Assembly (NCBI GenBank): GCA_947311445.1
Contig: CAMZKV010000036.1
Location: forward strand, 1 to 40,278
Direction of reading: 5' to 3'
Source of the DNA: an uncultured Chlorobiota bacterium
GTDB taxonomy: Bacteria > Bacteroidota > Bacteroidia > Bacteroidales > JAADGE01
Length of the DNA stretch: 40,278 bases
Each line of letters starts with the position of its first letter. The stretch's first letter is position 1. Made by a program: the position numbers and the translations under genes. The notes under the pieces were generated by a model. The model was not told the DNA's origin and made no database searches. It saw only the letters and a list, made by a program, of their open reading frames with translations. Shown here piece by piece: positions 9,201 through 17,030 of this stretch.

Positions 9201-9248
9201 TTAAATCCGAATTATGTAATAAAAATATCTATTACATAACTCGGTTAA
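9201..9248 (-). terminator. Strong hairpin with T-run between the dehydrogenase and permease genes
   Basis: TTATGTAATA (9212-9221) and TATTACATAA (9230-9239) pair perfectly. After one A/C mismatch, CCGA/TCGG and then TTAA/TTAA extend the stem around an 8-base loop. On the minus strand the stem is followed by a run of seven T. It fits a Rho-independent terminator for the dehydrogenase gene or an attenuator of the permease gene; the symmetric core could also be a protein-binding operator. Confidence 0.65.
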
Positions 9249-9302
9249 AATTAGCATGAACGCATGAATCAGCTGTACGAATACGAAGTAAAATCAATAA
9301 AT

Positions 9303-10193
9303 TTATTTTTTAAAACTGTTGGAAACAATGAGTTCTTTTGTTCCGTGAGTCCAAGAATAGAAACCTTCACCTGATTTTACACCTAAGTTTCCGGCTGCAA
9401 CCATTGTTTTTAAAAGTGGTGATGCTGCATATTTTGCTTCGCCAAGCCCTTCATAAAGAACATCAAGAATTGCAAGACAAACATCAAGTCCAATAAAATC
9501 AGCGAGTTGCAAAGGTCCCATTGGATGAGCCATTCCGAGTTTCATAACCGTATCAATTTCTTTAACTCCAGCAACATTTCGGTTTAAAGCAATTATTGCT
9601 TCATTAATCATTGGTAATAATAGTCTGTTAGCCACAAAACCCGGAACATCATTTACTTCAACAGGAACTTTTTTTAAAGATTTTGATGTTTCCATAATTG
9701 TATTTGTAACTTCGTCAGATGTTTTATATCCTCTAATAATTTCGACTAATTTCATTACAGGAACAGGGTTCATAAAGTGCATTCCTATAACTTTATCCGG
9801 TCTTTTTGTAACAGCTGCAATTTTTGTTATTGAAATAGAAGAAGTGTTTGTTGCTAATATTGCACTATCCTTAGCAGCTTCATCAATTTCTTTAAAAATT
9901 TTAAGTTTTAAGGATTCATTTTCTGTTGCAGCTTCAATAATTAAATCTGCATCTTTAACTCCTTGTTTTATGCTGGTATAAGTTTTTAGTCTGTTGATTG
10001 TTGCATTTTTATCATCCTCAGTAATTCTTTCTTTTTTTATTAATCTATCAAGATTTTTTTGGATAATTGATAATGCCTTGTCTAGGGCTGACTCGCTGAT
10101 GTCTATTAAAGAAACATCATAAGCTGATTGTGCAAATACGTGGGCTATTCCGTTTCCCATTGTTCCTGCACCAATTACTGCTATTTTCTTCAT
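9303..10193 (-). CDS. 3-hydroxybutyryl-CoA dehydrogenase
   Basis: NAD(P)-dependent oxidoreductase that interconverts acetoacetyl-CoA and 3-hydroxybutyryl-CoA, used in butyrate or fatty-acid metabolism. The 296-residue protein has the Rossmann motif GAGTMGNGIAHVFAQ (residues 7-21), ATNTSSISI at about 115-123, the catalytic GMHFMNPVPVMKLVEIIRG segment (His in GMHFMNP) and VPGFVANRLLLPMINEA. Length is right for the single-domain bacterial enzyme without a fused hydratase. No other beta-oxidation or butyrate genes are adjacent, so direction and pathway are undecided. A TATCTTTG box at 10229-10236 and the terminator at 9201-9248 suggest that it is transcribed alone. Confidence 0.93.
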   Translation of the reverse strand: MKKIAVIGAGTMGNGIAHVFAQSAYDVSLIDISESALDKALSIIQKNLDRLIKKERITEDDKNATINRLKTYTSIKQGVKDADLIIEAATENESLKLKIFKEIDEAAKDSAILATNTSSISITKIAAVTKRPDKVIGMHFMNPVPVMKLVEIIRGYKTSDEVTNTIMETSKSLKKVPVEVNDVPGFVANRLLLPMINEAIIALNRNVAGVKEIDTVMKLGMAHPMGPLQLADFIGLDVCLAILDVLYEGLGEAKYAASPLLKTMVAAGNLGVKSGEGFYSWTHGTKELIVSNSFKK

Positions 10194-10228
10194 TTTAATA
10201 TATTTTTAAGATTTTTTAAATTTTTTTT

Positions 10229-10236
10229 CAAAGATA
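10229..10236 (-). promoter_or_regulatory. -7 box of the 3-hydroxybutyryl-CoA dehydrogenase gene
   Basis: TATCTTTG on the minus strand, a perfect TAnnTTTG match 35 bases before the ATG. No clear -33 element is seen in the very AT-rich upstream sequence. Confidence 0.5.
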
Positions 10237-10376
10237 ATAAATATAGATTTGTTTGATTAATTTTTTGACATATTTCTGAGCTTATTATTTTAGGCAAAGA
10301 ACACGAAGAATAAAAACGATAGCTTGTAAAATTTAATATTCACATATATTTTTTTTAATAATCATAAGATTATTTA

Positions 10377-10384
10377 TATATTTG
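10377..10384 (+). promoter_or_regulatory. -7 box of the OlsF-like gene; rules out an upstream TTG start
   Basis: TATATTTG matches TAnnTTTG exactly. The in-frame TTG at 10382 lies inside this box and so cannot be in the transcript, which places the start at the ATG at 10409 with a leader of roughly 15-20 bases. Confidence 0.6.
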
Positions 10385-10408
10385 TACAAAGACGCAACTT
10401 TAATTAAT

Positions 10409-12190
10409 ATGGAAAGACTAAAAGGTTCAGATTTTATTTATCCAAAACATTCTGACAAAATTGGGAATGATGTTATTTCAAAATTTATTTTGCAATTAAA
10501 AAAATATAATAAGATAAATAAAATATATTCAGAAAACTTTGACAAAGACGGAATTGAATTTATCAATTCAGTTATTGATTCTCTTGGAATTCAATTTGAA
10601 GTTGATGAAAAAGACTTGGAAAGAATACCTGAGAAGGGAGCTTTTATCACGGTTTCAAACCAACCTTTTGGAGGGATAGACGGGCTTTTATTGTTAAAAA
10701 TAATATTAGATAAAAGACCTGACTTTAAACTACTTGCAGACTATTTACTTCATACTATAGAGCCTTTAAATGAATTTTCTATACCAATTGATAACAAAAA
10801 AGGTATTAAAAATAAATTTAATTTTACAAGTTTAAAAAGAACTTTAGAACACTTGGAATCGGGAAAAGCATTAGGAATTTTTCCGGCAGCAGAAATTTCA
10901 AAAGTACATTCTATAAATAATATTAGTGATAAGAAATGGAAAAATTCATTGGTAAAACTTATTAAAAATGCCGAAGTTCCTGTTGTTCCAATTTATTTTA
11001 AAGGTCAAAATAGTTGGATGTTTCATTTACTTGGCAGTATAAATCCTGCATTACAATCTGTAAGAATTTCAAGGGAGTTTTTAAACAAAAAAAGAAAAAC
11101 TATAAAAATACGAATAGGAAACCCCATAAAAGTTAAGGAACAAAAAGAATTTAAGCAAATTGAAATGTTTTCAAGATTTTTAAGAGCTAAAACCTATGCT
11201 TTAGGTACTTCTCTTTCTGTTAAGAAATTCTTTAGACCTAAATTTATTGCAAGAGCTAAAAAAATAGAAGACATTATTCCTCCTGTTCCTTCTGAAAAAA
11301 TACTTTCTGAAATTGAGATGCTTAAAAGGGATTATTTTTTATTTGACAGTAGTGAATTTAGTGTTGTTTGCGGGCCTTCTATTAAAACTCCAAATATTTT
11401 AACCGAAATTGGGCGATTACGTGAAATTACTTTTAGGGAAATTGGAGAGGGTACAAACAGAGGCTTAGATATTGATGAATTTGATTTATATTTTAATCAA
11501 TTAATAATTTGGGATAACAATAATAGTAGAATTGTTGGTGCATACAGAGTTGGAAGAGGAGATGAAATTATGCAACAATTTGGAGTTAAAGGATTTTATA
11601 TTCAAACTCTATTTTATATGAAAAAGGAATTTTATCCTATTTTAGAAGAATCCTTAGAACTTGGACGTTCCTTTATTATAAAAGAGTATCAAAGAAGACC
11701 TCTGTCTTTATTTCTTTTATGGAAAGGAATTTTATATTTCTTATTAAAAAATAAACAATATAGATATTTGCTTGGCCCTGCAAGTATAAGCAATGATTTT
11801 TCTAAATTTTCTCAAAGTTTAATAATAGATTTTTTTAGAGCAAATTATTTTGACAATGAATTGGCAAAATATATTATTCCTCATAAACGTTTTAAAATTA
11901 AGCAAAATCCAAATTTTGACAATGAAGTTTTTATAAAAAACACAAGTAAAGATGTTAAAAAATTAGATAAATTTATTCAGGACATTGAGCCCAATTATAA
12001 TACTCCTGTTTTATTTAAAAAATACATTCAGCTTAATGCTAAACTCTTAGGATTTAATATTGACCCAAAATTTAATGACTGTGTTGACGGTTTAATGTTG
12101 CTTGATATATTTGATGTTCCACTAAATATACTTCAATCTCTTTCTAAAGAACTTGAAGATGATTCAATTCTTGAAAGATTTAATTTTTAA
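10409..12190 (+). CDS. Two-domain aminolipid acyltransferase, OlsF-like (PlsC-type plus OlsB/GNAT-type)
   Basis: A 593-residue fusion. The N-terminal half (about 30-270) is a PlsC-type lysophospholipid acyltransferase domain with SNQPFGGIDG at about 83-92 and GIFPAAEIS. The C-terminal half (about 300-580) is an OlsB/hemolysin-type N-acyltransferase domain, recognisable by VCGPSIKTPNILTEIGRLRE, the FREIGEGTNRGLDIDEFD segment and ELGRSFI. The same order occurs in OlsF, the bifunctional ornithine-lipid synthase described from Flavobacterium and Serratia; in other Bacteroidota related enzymes make glycine lipids. The amino-acid head group cannot be told from sequence. The position that is normally His in the NHPxG motif is Gln85. 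The ATG at 10409 was chosen because the upstream TTG overlaps the promoter. Confidence 0.85.
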   Translation: MERLKGSDFIYPKHSDKIGNDVISKFILQLKKYNKINKIYSENFDKDGIEFINSVIDSLGIQFEVDEKDLERIPEKGAFITVSNQPFGGIDGLLLLKIILDKRPDFKLLADYLLHTIEPLNEFSIPIDNKKGIKNKFNFTSLKRTLEHLESGKALGIFPAAEISKVHSINNISDKKWKNSLVKLIKNAEVPVVPIYFKGQNSWMFHLLGSINPALQSVRISREFLNKKRKTIKIRIGNPIKVKEQKEFKQIEMFSRFLRAKTYALGTSLSVKKFFRPKFIARAKKIEDIIPPVPSEKILSEIEMLKRDYFLFDSSEFSVVCGPSIKTPNILTEIGRLREITFREIGEGTNRGLDIDEFDLYFNQLIIWDNNNSRIVGAYRVGRGDEIMQQFGVKGFYIQTLFYMKKEFYPILEESLELGRSFIIKEYQRRPLSLFLLWKGILYFLLKNKQYRYLLGPASISNDFSKFSQSLIIDFFRANYFDNELAKYIIPHKRFKIKQNPNFDNEVFIKNTSKDVKKLDKFIQDIEPNYNTPVLFKKYIQLNAKLLGFNIDPKFNDCVDGLMLLDIFDVPLNILQSLSKELEDDSILERFNF

Positions 12191-12246
12191 ATGTCATTTT
12201 TTTTTAATTCTTTTGTATTGCTTTTTTAAAAAATAAAAATCTTTAA

Positions 12247-12897
12247 TTGGACTTAATATTTATTATAAACGGTATTTTAATCGGAATTATAGTTTCTGCT
12301 CCTGTTGGTCCTATCGCAGCACTTGTTATACAACGTTCATTAAATAAAGGTTTCCAATCTGGTTTTATAACTGGTTTAGGTGCTGCTTTTGCAGACATTG
12401 TCTATGCTGTAATTGCAGGTTTTAGTATTTCTTTTATTTCTGACTTTCTAATTGATAATCAGACATATATCAGGTTTATAGGTGGTCTTTTTCTTATTTT
12501 TATAGGTTTCAGATTATTTTATTCCAATCCTGCAAAACAAATTAGAAAGTTAAGATTAAAAGGTAATAATTATTTTAAAGATTTTCTATCTAGCTTCTTT
12601 GTAACAATTTCTAATCCTATAACTATTCTTGCATTTGGGTATGCTTTTTCTGAAATAAATTTGATAGGGCACGGAACAGGTTCAACTCCAATAATATTAC
12701 TGATTTGGGCAGTGTTCAGTGGTGCTATTCTATGGTGGCTAGCACTAGCAGGTATTGTTACAATTTTCAAAAAAAGAATTAGATTAAGAAGCCTCATTTT
12801 GGTAAACAGAATAACCGGTAGTTTAATTATTATTTTTGCAATTTATCTTGTGCTAAGTGTTTTTGTTCCTGAGATTTCAAATCTTAAAAACTTATAA
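12247..12897 (+). CDS. LysE-family amino-acid exporter
   Basis: A 216-residue inner-membrane protein with about six hydrophobic segments. The N-terminal GILIGIIVSAPVGPIAALVI is the LysE/RhtB family signature, followed by QRSLNKGFQSGFITGLGAA. Members export lysine, threonine, homoserine or related compounds; the substrate is unknown here. The start is TTG at 12247, which fits the family N-terminus; no ATG is available. It follows the OlsF-like gene by 56 bases on the same strand and may share its transcript. It converges on hypE with only three bases between the stop codons. Confidence 0.88.
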   Translation: MDLIFIINGILIGIIVSAPVGPIAALVIQRSLNKGFQSGFITGLGAAFADIVYAVIAGFSISFISDFLIDNQTYIRFIGGLFLIFIGFRLFYSNPAKQIRKLRLKGNNYFKDFLSSFFVTISNPITILAFGYAFSEINLIGHGTGSTPIILLIWAVFSGAILWWLALAGIVTIFKKRIRLRSLILVNRITGSLIIIFAIYLVLSVFVPEISNLKNL

Positions 12898-12900
12898 TAT

Positions 12901-13959
12901 TTAACAAATTCTTGGAAGTTGTTCGCCTGAAATCATATCAACAATTCTTGTTGTTCCTATTGAAGTTTTAATTTTAACAATTTCATCATTTATTTCTTGA
13001 ACCTCTCCAATAATTGCAGCATTTTTTCCAAATTCATTTTTTTGCATTATTTCCAATACTTTTTCACTATCTTCTGCTGAAACAAAAACAAGAAGTTTTC
13101 CTTCATTTGCAACATACAAAGGGTCAAGTCCAAGCATTTCGCAAACTCCATTCACATCTTCTCGCAAAGGAATTTTATCTTCATAAAGTATTATTCCTTT
13201 TCCCGATGATTTTGCAATTTCATTAAGTGTACTTGCAAGTCCACCTCTTGTAGGGTCTCTTAGAACATTTATTTTATCAGAAACTTCAAGTATCTCTTGA
13301 ATCATATGGTTTAATGGTGCTGTATCACTTTCAATTTTAGTTTCAAATTCTAAACCTGCTCGCAAAGACATTATGCAAATCCCATGGTCTGCAATGTTTC
13401 CACTGACAATTATTTTATCTCCGACTTTGCAATTTTGAGGAGAAATATTAACACCTTCTTTAACAAAACCTACTCCGGAAGTGTTTATAAAAATTTTATC
13501 TCCTTTTCCTTTTTCAACAACTTTTGTATCTCCGGTAACTATTTTAACGCCTGCTTTATCAGCAGCAATTTTTATTGATTGAACAATTTTCCATAAATCT
13601 TCCATTGGAAGACCTTCTTCAAGAATAAACCCAAGAGAAAGATATTCGGGAACTGCACCACAACAAGCAATATCGTTTACAGTACCATACACAGCAAGTT
13701 CGCCTATGTTTCCGCCGGGAAAAAATATAGGTTGAACAACAAAAGAATCTGTTGAAAATGCCATTCTTCCTTTTTTGGTTTTAAAAACAGCACCATCGTG
13801 CATTTGTCTGAGATATTCATTATCAAACTCTGCTGAAAACATTTTCTCAATAAGTTTATTCGACAAAGTTCCGCCGCCGCCATGAGCTAATAAAACTTTA
13901 TCATATTCCGTAATCGGAATAGGGCAAATTGCGTTTAGGTTTAGTTCTTTTTTGCTCAT
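12901..13959 (-). CDS. hypE: Hydrogenase maturation protein HypE
   Basis: HypE dehydrates the carbamoyl group placed on its C-terminal Cys to a thiocyanate, the source of the cyanide ligands of [NiFe] hydrogenases, with ATP. The 352-residue protein has the AIR-synthase-like fold: AHGGGGTLSNKLIEKMF near residue 25, a DGAVF segment, FSTDSFVV, and VTGDTKVVEKG. It ends in PRIC, so the catalytic Cys352 is the last residue, as in genuine HypE. It is the last gene of the tag-DUF1573-aminotransferase unit, nine bases after the aminotransferase. No hypA, B, C, D or F or hydrogenase gene lies in the window, which is unusual for hypE. Confidence 0.95.
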   Translation of the reverse strand: MSKKELNLNAICPIPITEYDKVLLAHGGGGTLSNKLIEKMFSAEFDNEYLRQMHDGAVFKTKKGRMAFSTDSFVVQPIFFPGGNIGELAVYGTVNDIACCGAVPEYLSLGFILEEGLPMEDLWKIVQSIKIAADKAGVKIVTGDTKVVEKGKGDKIFINTSGVGFVKEGVNISPQNCKVGDKIIVSGNIADHGICIMSLRAGLEFETKIESDTAPLNHMIQEILEVSDKINVLRDPTRGGLASTLNEIAKSSGKGIILYEDKIPLREDVNGVCEMLGLDPLYVANEGKLLVFVSAEDSEKVLEIMQKNEFGKNAAIIGEVQEINDEIVKIKTSIGTTRIVDMISGEQLPRIC

Positions 13960-13968
13960 TTTTTTTAA

Positions 13969-15159
13969 TTAATTTTTATAAACCTTTAAGGCTTCCTCTA
14001 AAATTTTAACAGAACGTTTTAAATCTTCAATTTTAAGAACATAAGCTAATCGTGCTTGATTTTTTCCGGCATCAGGAGTTGAATAAAAACCTTGTGCGGG
14101 AGCAAGCATAACTGTTTCACCTTCGTAACTGAAATCTTTTAGAAGCCATACGCAAAAATCTTCAGCACTTTCAACTGGTAAGCTCAATATTGCATAAAAT
14201 GAACCTTTGGGCATTGGAGCAAAAACTCCATCAATTTTATTTACAGCCTCAATAATATAGTTTCTTCGTTCTAAATATTCGTCATAAACTTCAGTAAAAT
14301 ATTCATCTCCTGCCTGTAAAGATGCTTCTGCGGCAATTTGTCCAAATAAAGGAGGACTTAATCTTGCTTGTCCGTATTTTAATGCTGCTTCAATTATTTT
14401 TTTATTTCTGCTGATTAATGCTCCTATTCTTACACCACATTCACTATATCGTTTTGATACTGAATCAAATAAAACAATATTCTCTTCAAGCCCATCAAGA
14501 CTAAGAGCCGAAAAATGTTCATGTCCGTCATAACAAAACTCTCTATAAACTTCATCTGAGAAAAGATATAAGTTATGTTTTAATACTAAATTTCTAAGTT
14601 GTTGCAATTCTTTTTTAGAATACAAATAGCCGGTAGGATTATTTGGATTACAAACTAAAACTGCTTTTGTTTTTGGAGTAATTAGTTTTTCAAATTCTGA
14701 AATTGGGGGTAACGCAAAGCCGTCTTCAATATACGAAGTAACAGGTACAATTTTTACACCTGAATGCACTGCAAAACCATTATAATTTGTATAAAAAGGT
14801 TCAGGAATTATTACTTCATCACCAGGGTTCATAGTTGTTAAAAATGCAAATATTATGGCTTCAGAGCCACCGGTAGTTATTATAATATCCTCAAAATCTA
14901 TATCTATTCCAATATTATTATAATACCCAGCAAGCCCTTTTCTATATGACTCAATTCCGGCAGAATGTGTATATTCAGCTGTCTTTAAATCAAAATTTCT
15001 AACTGCATTCAATGCAACCTCCGGAGTTTTTATATCCGGTTGTCCTATATTTAGATGATAAACTTTAACACCTCGACTTTTAGCATCTTCTGCATATGGG
15101 ACTAATTTTCGTATTGGAGAAGCTGGCATAATTGAGCCTCTTTTTGATATATTTAACAT
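13969..15159 (-). CDS. Class I/II PLP-dependent aminotransferase (AspC-like)
   Basis: Fold-type I aminotransferase of 396 residues. It shows TTGGSEAIIFAF for phosphate binding, CNPNNPTGYLYS near residue 170, FSDEVYREF with the PLP-contacting Asp, and the Schiff-base Lys in DSVSKRYSECGVRIG. The sequence is of the aspartate/aromatic aminotransferase group, but the amino-acid partner cannot be named reliably. It starts 31 bases after the DUF1573 gene and ends nine bases before hypE, so all four genes probably share one mRNA. The link to hydrogenase maturation or DNA repair is not obvious and may be incidental. Confidence 0.92.
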   Translation of the reverse strand: MLNISKRGSIMPASPIRKLVPYAEDAKSRGVKVYHLNIGQPDIKTPEVALNAVRNFDLKTAEYTHSAGIESYRKGLAGYYNNIGIDIDFEDIIITTGGSEAIIFAFLTTMNPGDEVIIPEPFYTNYNGFAVHSGVKIVPVTSYIEDGFALPPISEFEKLITPKTKAVLVCNPNNPTGYLYSKKELQQLRNLVLKHNLYLFSDEVYREFCYDGHEHFSALSLDGLEENIVLFDSVSKRYSECGVRIGALISRNKKIIEAALKYGQARLSPPLFGQIAAEASLQAGDEYFTEVYDEYLERRNYIIEAVNKIDGVFAPMPKGSFYAILSLPVESAEDFCVWLLKDFSYEGETVMLAPAQGFYSTPDAGKNQARLAYVLKIEDLKRSVKILEEALKVYKN

Positions 15160-15190
15160 AGTTTTTTATTTTTTTACTTTCAATAGTTAT

Positions 15191-15637
15191 TTAACCTTTA
15201 AATTCAGGAAGTGTTGTTTTTTTCTTTTTTATTTCTGATTTATCATCACTAAAAACTTCTCCTTTTATTTGCAACTTAACAGGTGAGTTTTTAGCATTTG
15301 AATAAACAGTAATAGTTTTGTGAAAAGTTCCAATTCTTTTTGTATCATATTTTACATGAATCTTTGCTTTTTCTCCTTTTTTAACAGGTTTATTGGGATA
15401 AGTTGGAACAGTGCAACCACATGATGATTTTACATTTGTAATAATAAGTGGATCGGAGCCTGTATTTTTGAACTCAAATTCATGTGTTCCATCACTTTCC
15501 TTTTTAATTTTCCCGTAGTCAAATATTAAATCTTCTTTAAAAGTCATTTCTGCATTACTTTTTCCATCATCTTCCTGAGAACAGGCAACTGAAAACATCA
15601 TTGTTATTACTAAAATAACATTAATTATTCTTTTCAT
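15191..15637 (-). CDS. DUF1573 lipoprotein
   Basis: A 148-residue exported lipoprotein with a signal peptide ending in the lipobox SVAC (Cys19). The mature part is one Ig-like DUF1573 domain with the family signature: FDYGKIKKES at about 44-53, FEFKNTGSDPLIITNVKSSC, CGCTVPTYP and the HVKYDTKRIGTFHKTITVYSN end. These proteins are abundant in Bacteroidota and their function is unknown. The start is two bases after the tag stop codon. A second, shorter DUF1573 protein lies at 29550-29972 and lacks the CGC motif. Confidence 0.88.
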   Translation of the reverse strand: MKRIINVILVITMMFSVACSQEDDGKSNAEMTFKEDLIFDYGKIKKESDGTHEFEFKNTGSDPLIITNVKSSCGCTVPTYPNKPVKKGEKAKIHVKYDTKRIGTFHKTITVYSNAKNSPVKLQIKGEVFSDDKSEIKKKKTTLPEFKG

Positions 15638-15639
15638 TT

Positions 15640-16230
15640 TTATTTAGTTTTATAATTATTAATACTTTTTTTAATATAATTATATCTAAAACAACTAACT
15701 TCATGGTCGTTTACCAAGCCTGCAGCTTGCATAAATGCATAGCATATTGTTGAACCAACAAATTTAAAACCTCTTTTTTTTAAATCTTTACTCATTGCAT
15801 CAGATTCTTTGCTTGTTGAAGGAATTTCTTCCCAAGTTTTAAACGAGTTTTTGATTGTTTTATGATTTACAAAAGCCCAAATATATTTTTCAAAAGTTCC
15901 GAATTCGTTTTGAATTTTTAAGAATGCAACAGCATTTGAAATTGTAGCTTTTATTTTTAATTTATTTCTTATAATTCCTTTATTTTTTAGAAGTTCAACA
16001 ATCTCACTTTCTCCATATTTTGAAATTTTAACATAATTAAAATTCTCAAATGCTTCTTTGAAATTTTCTCTTTTCTTTAAGATTGTTAACCAACTTAAAC
16101 CAGCTTGAAATCCATCAAGTAGTAAAAATTCAAATAATTTTGTGTCATCATGAACAGGAACTCCCCATTCTTTATCGTGATATTCTGTTTCAAAAGGATT
16201 ATTTATAGCCCAATTACAACGTTTTATCAT
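15640..16230 (-). CDS. tag: DNA-3-methyladenine glycosylase I
   Basis: Excises 3-methyladenine from alkylated DNA, starting base-excision repair. The 196-residue protein has the family start RCNWAI, YHDKEWGVP, the helix-hairpin-helix region LDGFQAGLSWLTILKKRE, and the C-terminal DHEVSCFRY. The zinc ligands expected from the family are present: Cys5, His18, the His of NDHE and the Cys four residues later. Tag is first in the four-gene unit running to hypE, with a TAGTTTTG promoter box at 16254-16261. Length is standard. Confidence 0.95.
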   Translation of the reverse strand: MIKRCNWAINNPFETEYHDKEWGVPVHDDTKLFEFLLLDGFQAGLSWLTILKKRENFKEAFENFNYVKISKYGESEIVELLKNKGIIRNKLKIKATISNAVAFLKIQNEFGTFEKYIWAFVNHKTIKNSFKTWEEIPSTSKESDAMSKDLKKRGFKFVGSTICYAFMQAAGLVNDHEVSCFRYNYIKKSINNYKTK

Positions 16231-16253
16231 GTTTTTTTTATTTAAAGTAAGGG

Positions 16254-16261
16254 CAAAACTA
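16254..16261 (-). promoter_or_regulatory. -7 box of the tag-DUF1573-aminotransferase-hypE unit
   Basis: TAGTTTTG on the minus strand, a perfect TAnnTTTG box 23 bases before the tag ATG. No other good box is found further down the unit. Confidence 0.55.
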
Positions 16262-16323
16262 ATAAAAAAAAGGAGAATAAAATATGATAAAAACAGAAGA
16301 ATTATAAATATAAGAAATAAAAA

Positions 16324-16422
16324 GGGGTAAGCTGAACATATCGCACCGCTACAACCTCTGTACCCTTGCTTCGGTCAAGACCTGGGGGATTAAGAGGGAG
16401 CTGGTCGTATGAGACTTACCCC
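16324..16422 (-). ncRNA. ffs: Signal recognition particle RNA, bacterial small type
   Basis: About 99 bases on the minus strand. The ends GGGGTAAG (from 16422) and CTTACCCC (to 16324) pair, and the apical helix carries the SRP domain IV core CAGGTC followed by GACCGAAGCAAGG, which forms the Ffh-binding loops and the tetraloop. This stretch is much richer in G and C than its surroundings. A strong promoter lies directly upstream and T-rich sequence follows the 3' end. The RNA partners with Ffh for co-translational membrane targeting. Confidence 0.9.
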
Positions 16423-16426
16423 GCCA

Positions 16427-16454
16427 CAAATATAAAAACTTTTTTTATTTGCAA
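16427..16454 (-). promoter_or_regulatory. Promoter of the SRP RNA gene
   Basis: On the minus strand TATATTTG (16427-16434) is a perfect -7 box, and TTG (16452-16454) lies 17 bases further upstream. The box ends four bases before the first base of the RNA, which matches expected Bacteroidota start spacing. Confidence 0.7.
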
Positions 16455-16748
16455 GAATTTAATGAGGAATTTGCTAAACTTTTTTTTATTTATAATTATT
16501 TTAATCCAACTAATTTTTAAATTTAGCTACGAAGAAAAATATTGATTAATGAAAATGTTTAAACCGTGCAAATTTAAAAACGACTAAAGTTATTTTTTTG
16601 ATACCCTACCTTATTAATTCACATATGCAAACTCCCCTTTGTTAAAATCTTTTTTAAGTTTTAATTTGCCTTGAATCGTATTACGATAATTTTAATTTTT
16701 GATTTAATATTAAATTTAAAAACCCTTAACAAGGATATCATCAATGTA

Positions 16749-16925
16749 TTATTTAGGAGAAAAAACAGCTTCTTTATTTTTCTTAGCATATCTTATACTA
16801 TATTTAATATCTTTATGATGTTTTTCAATTTTATTGTAAGCATCTTGCAATCTTTCAACTTGTATCTGGCTTTCTTCTTTTTGTTGATTTAAAAGACCTT
16901 TTATACTTAAAATATAAAAATTATA
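16749..16925 (-). pseudogene. Possible remnant of a coiled-coil protein gene without a start codon
   Basis: The roughly 600 bases between the SRP promoter and the VPS10-like gene are mostly bare. On the minus strand a 58-codon open stretch ending in TAA encodes a highly charged, helix-forming peptide (NQQKEESQIQVERLQDAYNK, then IEKHHKDIKYSIRYAKKNKE, ending AVFSPK). It is opened by an in-frame TAG and has no ATG or GTG; the only TTG is internal. Its composition looks coding, unlike the flanking DNA. It may be a decayed 3' end or a small gene with an unusual start. The plus-strand frame over the same bases gives only a Phe/Ile/Leu-rich shadow. Confidence 0.35.
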
Positions 16926-17030
16926 CTATCTTTTAATTTAGCTTTATAATTTATTGCACGACTTTTGTTTATATTTTTACTTAAAAAATAATATATTAAA
17001 TATCAATTTAATAAACTAAAAACTAACTTT

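Noticed and set aside
16671-16892. A plus-strand hydrophobic 73-codon frame
   Set aside because: It is the complement of the coiled-coil-like minus-strand frame and has no start signal or known similarity.
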